Below are positions 57,852-64,000 of a stretch of 64,000 nucleotides of DNA, piece by piece; position 1 is the stretch's first letter; every line of letters begins with the position of its first letter. The DNA is from an uncultured Methylococcaceae bacterium (GTDB taxonomy: Bacteria > Pseudomonadota > Gammaproteobacteria > Methylococcales > Methylomonadaceae), in the NCBI GenBank assembly GCA_903917345.1, contig CAIXAE010000008.1:62001-126000 (forward strand). Direction: 5' to 3'. A program made the position numbers and the translations under genes. The notes under the pieces were generated by a model. That model was not told the origin of the DNA. It did no database searches and was given only the letters and a program-made list of their open reading frames with translations.

Positions 57852-58127
57852 TTTTTTACTCCACTTATAACGCTTTTATTTAAATAACACTCAAAGAGAT
57901 TTGTGATGCCATTGCTAAGATAAAAACAACATCGATTGCTGTTTTTTCAACTATTTTATAACACAACACGCTTAATCTCTTGTAAAAATGCGCTGTCCTG
58001 CTTATTCTATTGATAATATTTTATTTATTGCTGAATTTACACATTTTGGCGAGAATGGATTGCAACACCCAAATACGTATTTCACCGTTTTTAGCAAATA
58101 CGCTGCCAAATATATTGGATATCAATA

Positions 58128-60956
58128 ATGAGTAACCTGATCAAACTTTTTCAAGATTCTTCATCTCTACAAGGCAGCAATGCTACCTATATCGAAAGCT
58201 TATATGAACGTTATTTAGAAGACCCTGAATCAGTTGAAGTCAGTTGGCAAAAACACTTCAAAGAAATCCAACAAGGTATTGCATACGAAGCACCCCATGG
58301 GCCTGTAGTTGAGCGGTTCGCAGAACTAGCAACTCAATCTCATCGTCGTTTAGCACAATTGCAGGGCTTTACAGAAGAAAGTGTAAAAAAACAAGCGGCA
58401 GTTTCTAGACTTATCAACCATTTTCGCGTTCGCGGACATCAAATCGCAAACAGTAATCCGCTAGGCAAAGGTACACAACCTGCCACCGATATGGATCCAT
58501 CATATTATGGCTTGACTGAGCTTGATATGGATACCTTATTTGATACTGGTGCCATACAAGGGGGAGTTGATAGACTTCCCTTACGACAAATCATAGAGAA
58601 TCTTCGCTCAATCTATTGCGCCAGCATCGGATCTGAGTTTATGCACATCGTAGATACTCAAACAAGGCGTTGGTTAATCAATCGTTTAGAAACATCACAG
58701 GCAAAAGTTACATTAACGGCTGCACAAAAACGTGAGACACTCAAATTAATCACTGCTGCTGAAGGTATTGAGAGCCACTTACACCATAGATTCGTCGGTC
58801 AAAAACGTTTCTCATTGGAAGGAGGCGAGTCATTAATTCCTATTCTTGATGAATTAATACAAACTTCCGGTCAAAAAGGGGTCAAAGAAATCGTCATAGG
58901 TATGGCGCACCGAGGCCGTTTGAATGTATTGGTAAATATATTAGGAAAAAGCCCCGCGAGTTTATTTGATGAATTTGAAGGGACTTCTTCTTTATTACCC
59001 GGTGCTCGCTCGGGTGACGTTAAATATCACATGGGCTTCTCATCTAATTTAGAGACGGCAGGTGGCCCTGTCCATGTAACATTAGCCTTTAACCCCTCAC
59101 ATTTAGAAATAATCAACCCTGTAGTAGAAGGTTCTGTTAGAGCGCGTCAAGATAGGGCAGGGGACGAAGGAATAAGCTCCGTTATTCCCGTACTCATTCA
59201 TGGCGATGCCGCATTCTCAGGACAAGGTATAGTGATGGAGACTTTAAATATGTCTCAGACACGTGCCTTTAATACGGGCGGTACTGTTCACGTTGTTATT
59301 AATAATCAAATTGGTTTTACAACGAGCAATCCATTAGATGCACGATCCACTTTATATTGTACTGACGTAGCCAGTATGATTCAGGCACCTGTTTTCCATG
59401 TGAATGGAGACGACCCTGAAGCGGTAATATTTGTTACTAAATTAGCGCTAGATTACAGAATGACCTTTAACAGAGACGTTGTAATAGATCTTATTTGCTA
59501 TAGACGTCTAGGACATAATGAAGCCGATGAACCGGCTGCAACCCAACCGTTGATGTACAAAAAAATCCGTACGCACAAAACGACACGGAAAATTTATGCG
59601 GAACAATTGATCAGTGAAAAAGTAGTCAATGCGGAGGATGCGCTCAAAATGGAACAAGACTATCAAAAGCTGTTAGAAGCCGGTGAAGTCGTGTCACGTC
59701 CTATATTAAAAAATCCAGAATACTCCTATACCAATCAATGGTATAAGTTTTTAAATACCTCTTGGGATGCACCTTATAACACGGCAATCTCAATGGATTA
59801 CCTAAGGTTTTGCAATGACAGAATGCAAAGATTACCCAATGGATTCGAACTACACCCACGTGTAGCTAAAGTCATGGAGAATCGCCGTAAGATGGCGGCA
59901 GGTGCTTTACCCTTAGATTGGGGCTTTGCTGAGAATTTAGCTTATGCGAGTTTATTATTAGAAAAACACCCTATTCGAATTACAGGACAAGATGTTGGGC
60001 GAGGCACCTTCGTACATCGTCATGCTGTACTGCACAATCAACTGAACAATAAAACCTATACGCCTTTAAAACATTTAGATAAAGATCAAGGTAAAGCCTT
60101 GATCTTTGATTCATTGTTATCAGAAGCCGGCGTATTGGGCTTTGAATACGGATATAGCACAACAACACCCAACACACTGGTCATATGGGAAGCACAATTT
60201 GGTGATTTTGCTAATGGTGCACAAGTTGTTATCGATCAATTCATTAGTTCGGGTGAAACTAAATGGGGTCGATTATGCGGCCTAGTGATGTTATTACCCC
60301 ATGGCTACGAAGGGCAGGGGCCAGAACATTCTTCAGCCCGATTAGAGCGTTATTTACAATTGTGTGCAGAACATAATATTCAAGTCTGTAACCCAACAAC
60401 GCCGGCCCAAATTTTCCATTTATTACGTAGACAGATAATAAGACCTTATCGTAAGCCTCTGATTATCATGAGCCCAAAAAGCTTATTACGCCATAAATTA
60501 GCGGTGTCTTCATTAGAAGATTTAACAACGGGGCATTTTCAATCGGTCATTGGCGAACAGAAAAAAATAAACGCTAAAAAAGTAACACGATTCATTTTAT
60601 GTTCTGGCAAAGTTTACTTTGATTTACTGGAAGCCCGTGATCAAGATAAATTGGAGCACGTTGCTATAGCACGCCTAGAACAAATATATCCTTTCCCCGA
60701 TAAATTACTTAAAGCTGAGTTAGCAAAATATCCTCAATTAAAAGAATTTATTTGGTGTCAAGAAGAGCCTAAAAATCAAGGTGCATGGTATCAATCTAAA
60801 CATCATTTTACTGATCATGTGCCGGCAAAAATAACCGTTTCATATGCAGGACGAGATGCCTCTGCCGCACCTGCAGTAGGAAAATTTCACGTACATATCG
60901 AACAACAAAAAGCTGTGGTTCAATCAGCCTTATACGGCAACACCTTAGGAAATTAA
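58128..60956 (+). CDS. sucA: 2-oxoglutarate dehydrogenase E1 component
   Basis: This thiamine-diphosphate decarboxylase has 942 residues, near the usual length. It opens with the N-terminal [16 protein letters not shown]-like segment ([20 protein letters not shown]). The core has [17 protein letters not shown], the ThDP motif [20 protein letters not shown] and NNQIGFTTS, and the C-terminal transketolase half has [19 protein letters not shown] and [19 protein letters not shown]. It decarboxylates 2-oxoglutarate and loads succinyl groups onto SucB. The ATG of sucB is two bases after its stop. Confidence 0.96.
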   Translation: MSNLIKLFQDSSSLQGSNATYIESLYERYLEDPESVEVSWQKHFKEIQQGIAYEAPHGPVVERFAELATQSHRRLAQLQGFTEESVKKQAAVSRLINHFRVRGHQIANSNPLGKGTQPATDMDPSYYGLTELDMDTLFDTGAIQGGVDRLPLRQIIENLRSIYCASIGSEFMHIVDTQTRRWLINRLETSQAKVTLTAAQKRETLKLITAAEGIESHLHHRFVGQKRFSLEGGESLIPILDELIQTSGQKGVKEIVIGMAHRGRLNVLVNILGKSPASLFDEFEGTSSLLPGARSGDVKYHMGFSSNLETAGGPVHVTLAFNPSHLEIINPVVEGSVRARQDRAGDEGISSVIPVLIHGDAAFSGQGIVMETLNMSQTRAFNTGGTVHVVINNQIGFTTSNPLDARSTLYCTDVASMIQAPVFHVNGDDPEAVIFVTKLALDYRMTFNRDVVIDLICYRRLGHNEADEPAATQPLMYKKIRTHKTTRKIYAEQLISEKVVNAEDALKMEQDYQKLLEAGEVVSRPILKNPEYSYTNQWYKFLNTSWDAPYNTAISMDYLRFCNDRMQRLPNGFELHPRVAKVMENRRKMAAGALPLDWGFAENLAYASLLLEKHPIRITGQDVGRGTFVHRHAVLHNQLNNKTYTPLKHLDKDQGKALIFDSLLSEAGVLGFEYGYSTTTPNTLVIWEAQFGDFANGAQVVIDQFISSGETKWGRLCGLVMLLPHGYEGQGPEHSSARLERYLQLCAEHNIQVCNPTTPAQIFHLLRRQIIRPYRKPLIIMSPKSLLRHKLAVSSLEDLTTGHFQSVIGEQKKINAKKVTRFILCSGKVYFDLLEARDQDKLEHVAIARLEQIYPFPDKLLKAELAKYPQLKEFIWCQEEPKNQGAWYQSKHHFTDHVPAKITVSYAGRDASAAPAVGKFHVHIEQQKAVVQSALYGNTLGN

Positions 60957-60957
60957 T

Positions 60958-62208
60958 ATGAGCATAGAAGTTCTAGTACCCAATTTACCCGAATCAGTAT
61001 CTGATGCAACTTTAGTTAGTTGGCACAAAAAAGTAGGTGATTTTGTCAAAAAGAATGAGGCTTTAATTGATCTTGAAACAGACAAAGTCGTATTAGAAGT
61101 CACGGCGCAAGAATCAGGGGTCTTAAGTCAGATTCTTAAAGAAAATGGTGCCATAGTGACTGCAGGTGAAGTGTTAGCGATCTTGAATACAAAATCAGCG
61201 GAAGAAACAGCACCCATTGAACCCATCACACCATCAGCTACTATCAAAATAAATGATGATGAGATGCCACTCAGTCCTTCCGTGCGTCGCTTAATCCACG
61301 AAAATGGCTTAAATCCAGTGGATATCAGTGGTACAGGAAAAAGCGGTCGTCTTACTAAGGCTGATATTATTGAACATCTCAATAAATCGCCTAGTACCGA
61401 TACGCTAGTTATCAAAAACGAATCAACCGTAGTGCCAGAAAAAGTGTCTACTATTGTTGTTGCAGACCCTATCGCACCCTCCATTGAATCAACAACCGGA
61501 TCTAGTATACGTCCAGAACAACGCGTAGCGATGACACGCTTACGTGCAAAAGTAGCTGAGCGTCTCTTACAAGCACAACAAAATGCGGCCATGTTAACGA
61601 CGTTTAATGAAGTTAACATGCAAAACGTCATTGATCTACGTAATCAATATAAAGACAGATTCGAGAAAAAACACGGTGTTAAATTAGGCTTTATGTCCTT
61701 TTTTGTAAAAGCTTCTATCGAAGCTTTAAAACACTTCCCGGCTATAAATGCATCAATCGATGGCAGTGATATCATCTATCACGGCTATTACGATTTAGGT
61801 ATCGCAGTAAGTACACCACGTGGTCTTATTGTGCCCGTATTGCATGACGCGGATCAATTAGACTTTGCAGGTATTGAAAAAAGCATTGCTTCTTACGGAG
61901 AAAAGGCGAGAGCAGGTACCTTAAGTTATGACGATCTAAAGGGCGGCACATTCACCATCACTAATGGGGGGGTGTTTGGCTCTATGTTATCAACACCTAT
62001 ATTAAATCCACCCCAATGTGCCATCCTGGGTATGCATGCCATTAAAGAACGTGCCGTCGTTGAAAATGGGCAAATTGTTATCAGACCCATTATGTATTTA
62101 GCATTGTCATACGATCATCGTTTAGTGGATGGTCGTGAAGCGGTGCAGTTTTTAGTTACGATTAAAGAATGTTTAGAATCTCCCGCTCATTTATTACTCA
62201 ACATCTAA
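60958..62208 (+). CDS. sucB: Dihydrolipoamide succinyltransferase (E2)
   Basis: One lipoyl domain carries the lysine in [15 protein letters not shown] peripheral-subunit-binding domain ([20 protein letters not shown]) and the catalytic domain follow. The active site is [20 protein letters not shown], with the His and Asp intact. It has 416 residues, as expected. It lies between sucA and lpd with two- and three-base gaps, so all three are one operon. Nothing suggests loss of function in this subunit. Confidence 0.95.
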   Translation: MSIEVLVPNLPESVSDATLVSWHKKVGDFVKKNEALIDLETDKVVLEVTAQESGVLSQILKENGAIVTAGEVLAILNTKSAEETAPIEPITPSATIKINDDEMPLSPSVRRLIHENGLNPVDISGTGKSGRLTKADIIEHLNKSPSTDTLVIKNESTVVPEKVSTIVVADPIAPSIESTTGSSIRPEQRVAMTRLRAKVAERLLQAQQNAAMLTTFNEVNMQNVIDLRNQYKDRFEKKHGVKLGFMSFFVKASIEALKHFPAINASIDGSDIIYHGYYDLGIAVSTPRGLIVPVLHDADQLDFAGIEKSIASYGEKARAGTLSYDDLKGGTFTITNGGVFGSMLSTPILNPPQCAILGMHAIKERAVVENGQIVIRPIMYLALSYDHRLVDGREAVQFLVTIKECLESPAHLLLNI

Positions 62209-62211
62209 AAT

Positions 62212-63645
62212 ATGCCCAATATTACGAACGATTATTATGATGTCATTGTTATAGGTACCGGCCCAGCTGGTTTTGCCAGCGCGGTTCGGTCTGCTCAATT
62301 AGGCTTAAAAACGGCTTGTATTAATACGCGCCATGATGCGAACAATAAAGATACGCATCTTAATACCGGCGACATCGCCACCATGGCGCTCTTAGATTCT
62401 GCTAAGAAATATCACAGCTTGATATACGACTGTGCTCAACATGGTATTTTCGCAAACGAAATTAAGCTAGACATGTCCATCATGCTGCAACGAAAAGATA
62501 ACATTCTTGCAGAAATCGGTGACAAGATGGTCGAGTTATTTAACACCCATAAAATTGGTCACATTCACGCAAAAGCCCGCTTATTAAACCCACAACAAGT
62601 CGAAATTACCGAAGACGACACCCAAATCAAAACCGTCATTAATGCTAAATACATCATTTTAGCGACCGGATCAGAAGCCATTACACTCCCCAACATAGAG
62701 ATTGATAACGAATATATTTTCGATGCCAAAGCCGCATTAAATATCGATAAAGTCCCCAATAAGCTCGCTATTATTGGGGCGGGGGTCATGGGATTAGAAT
62801 TGGCCAATATATGGAGTCGCTTAGGTGCATCAACTATATTATTAGAAGCTCAAGAAAACTTTTTATCGGTGCTAGATCAGCAGATTTCCGGCGCCGCTTT
62901 CAGTCTTTTTCAGAATCAAGGTCTTGATTTACGCTTAGGTGCGCGGGTAATTTCAGCAAAAAAATCTAATAAAAGCATAGTGATAGAATACCAAGACCAA
63001 GAAGGAAACCATACATTAAAGGTCGATACCGTCATCGTAGCTTGTGGTAGTCGTCCGAATACAGCGAATTTAGCGGCACCTGAAGCTAATTTATTATTAG
63101 ATCAAGATGGTTACGTCTATGTGGATGATAACTGCCGTACCAATTTACCAGGCGTTTATGCAGTAGGTGATCTAACGTTACTAGGGCCTATGTTGGCTCA
63201 TAAAGGCATAGAAGAGGGTATCTTTGTCGCAGATTACATTGCCGGTATCAATAATCCTATTAATTATGAGATTGTACCTAGCGTTATTTATACCGAACCT
63301 GAAATCGCGTGGGTTGGCCAAACAGAACAAGCTTTAAGAGCCAGTGGTGAAGAGATTAAAATCGCTATTCATCCCATTCAGAAAAATATTCGCGCATTAG
63401 CCATGGATAAACAAGAAGGGCTCGTTAAGATTATCGCCCATGCTCACTCAGATAAAATATTAGGTGTGCATATTATTGGCACACAAGCGTCAGAATTAAT
63501 TGCAGAGGCTGTATTAGCATTAGAGTTTTCTGCCAGTAGCGAAGATTTAGCCAGAACCATTCACGCACGTCCCACACTCTCAGAAGCGGTTCATGATGCT
63601 GCTTTAATTCTGAAAGACAGGGTGTTACATCAATCTGAGTATTAG
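62212..63645 (+). CDS. lpd: Dihydrolipoamide dehydrogenase-like protein lacking the redox disulfide
   Basis: The overall sequence is E3: an FAD motif VIVIGTGPAGFASAVRSAQ, an NAD motif AIIGAGVMGLELANIWSRLG, a second FAD site VYAVGDLTLLGPMLAHKGIE and the C-terminal catalytic HARPTLSEAVHDAA. The redox-active site is gone. Where the family has GGTCLNVGCIPSKALL, this protein has KDTHLNTGDIATMALL (residues 46-61), so both cysteines are replaced by His and Asp, and the Pro and Lys are lost too. It cannot oxidise dihydrolipoamide by the known mechanism. It may be a structural stand-in, have another activity, or rely on a second Lpd elsewhere. It follows sucB by three bases. Confidence 0.9.
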   Translation: MPNITNDYYDVIVIGTGPAGFASAVRSAQLGLKTACINTRHDANNKDTHLNTGDIATMALLDSAKKYHSLIYDCAQHGIFANEIKLDMSIMLQRKDNILAEIGDKMVELFNTHKIGHIHAKARLLNPQQVEITEDDTQIKTVINAKYIILATGSEAITLPNIEIDNEYIFDAKAALNIDKVPNKLAIIGAGVMGLELANIWSRLGASTILLEAQENFLSVLDQQISGAAFSLFQNQGLDLRLGARVISAKKSNKSIVIEYQDQEGNHTLKVDTVIVACGSRPNTANLAAPEANLLLDQDGYVYVDDNCRTNLPGVYAVGDLTLLGPMLAHKGIEEGIFVADYIAGINNPINYEIVPSVIYTEPEIAWVGQTEQALRASGEEIKIAIHPIQKNIRALAMDKQEGLVKIIAHAHSDKILGVHIIGTQASELIAEAVLALEFSASSEDLARTIHARPTLSEAVHDAALILKDRVLHQSEY

Positions 63646-63820
63646 TATCCTTATATATTAAGCTGGGCTAGTTACTAGGCGGAATGTTTAGGAATATATC
63701 CAATTTAACATAATATACATTATACGTAGTTGAATAATATGCATATATACACGGATCTGGCCTATGTGTACCTGCGCTCTAAAGCTATTACCCAGTACAC
63801 ATAGGGATTTCAAAAGAGGA

Positions 63821-64000
63821 CTAAGCTAATAAGTTTAATAACTCAGCAGTCTTCTCTTGCATTAACGTTTCATTAGCACGCGATTCAACATTTAAACGCA
63901 CTAAAGGTTCCGTATTAGAGCATCGTAGGTTAAATCGCCATTCACCCATATCCATGCTTAAGCCATCTGTATAATCGACATCAATCGCTGCGTTATGATA
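63821..64000 (-). CDS. Phosphomannomutase/phosphoglucomutase (partial, C-terminal end only)
   Basis: The last 180 bases on the minus strand translate to the end of an alpha-D-phosphohexomutase: DGLSMDMGEWRFNLRCSNTE, then PLVRLNVESRANETLMQEKT and a short helix to the stop TAG at 63821. The SNTEPLVRLNVE motif is the phosphate-binding loop of domain 4. It is not on the ORF track because it is short and truncated. The AlgC/ManB type is likely. The 175-bp gap to lpd shows nothing else clear. Confidence 0.85.
   Translation of the reverse strand, partial: YHNAAIDVDYTDGLSMDMGEWRFNLRCSNTEPLVRLNVESRANETLMQEKTAELLNLLA

Noticed and set aside
61128-61631. Minus-strand 167-aa ORF inside sucB
   Set aside because: It is antisense to the conserved SucB linker and catalytic domain and has no ribosome site.

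Overview
The window reads as an AT-rich gammaproteobacterial chromosome. The gene set is typical of that class: MdtAB-type efflux, GspA/GspB, HflD, TusD/TusC, CysDN, BepA-like protease, QueA, Mfd, SucAB and an Asd of the enterobacterial kind. An NAD-type isocitrate dehydrogenase, a PEP synthase next to acetyl-CoA synthetase, and a dense copper locus would suit a Methylococcales- or Thiotrichales-like organism. That placement is inference; no rRNA or marker in the window settles it.

Layout. 1-3.6 kb: RND efflux pump (partial transporter plus adaptor), minus strand. 3.8-6.2 kb: gspA-gspB. 6.2-11.4 kb: retropepsin-like protease and ppsA (minus), divergent from acs (plus). 11.5-20 kb: copper and membrane block, holding an NlpE-like protein, a membrane-anchored cupredoxin, a two-domain multicopper oxidase, a Gld-type ABC exporter with a shortened auxiliary subunit, hflD, copZ and copA. 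20-25.4 kb: cysD-cysN, a YoaA/DinG helicase and tsaB. 25.5-27.1 kb: an RlmN-family radical SAM enzyme followed directly by a strict 20-bp-period array of about 28 degenerate units. 27.2-37.75 kb: a 10.5-kb integrative element in tRNA-Leu(CAA), bounded by 86-bp identical direct repeats. It carries a tyrosine integrase, an AlpA-like regulator, a VapE-type primase-helicase with adjoining iterons, an orphan UmuC, a PIG-L deacetylase and several unknowns. 37.9-50.9 kb: queA, mfd, a cupin, idh, an ABC exporter, a PHP enzyme, a flippase, an AI-2E transporter and a BepA-like protease. 50.9-57.9 kb: tusDC, small membrane and redox genes, a di-heme peroxidase, an SSB, a frameshifted gene, asd and adk. 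58.1-63.6 kb: sucA-sucB-lpd. The last 180 bases hold the 3' end of a phosphomannomutase/phosphoglucomutase gene.

How the genes work together. PpsA and Acs feed C2/C3 units into central metabolism. Idh and SucAB-Lpd form the oxidative TCA segment, but the Lpd encoded here lacks both redox-active cysteines. CopZ/CopA, the cupredoxin, the multicopper oxidase and the NlpE-like protein form a copper handling set. QueA, TsaB, TusDC and the RlmN relative are RNA-modification genes.

The strongest unexplained features are the 20-bp degenerate array beside the RlmN relative, the disulfide-less Lpd, the vestigial APS-kinase tail on CysN, and a 10-bp duplication that breaks the reading frame of a BcsE-like gene.
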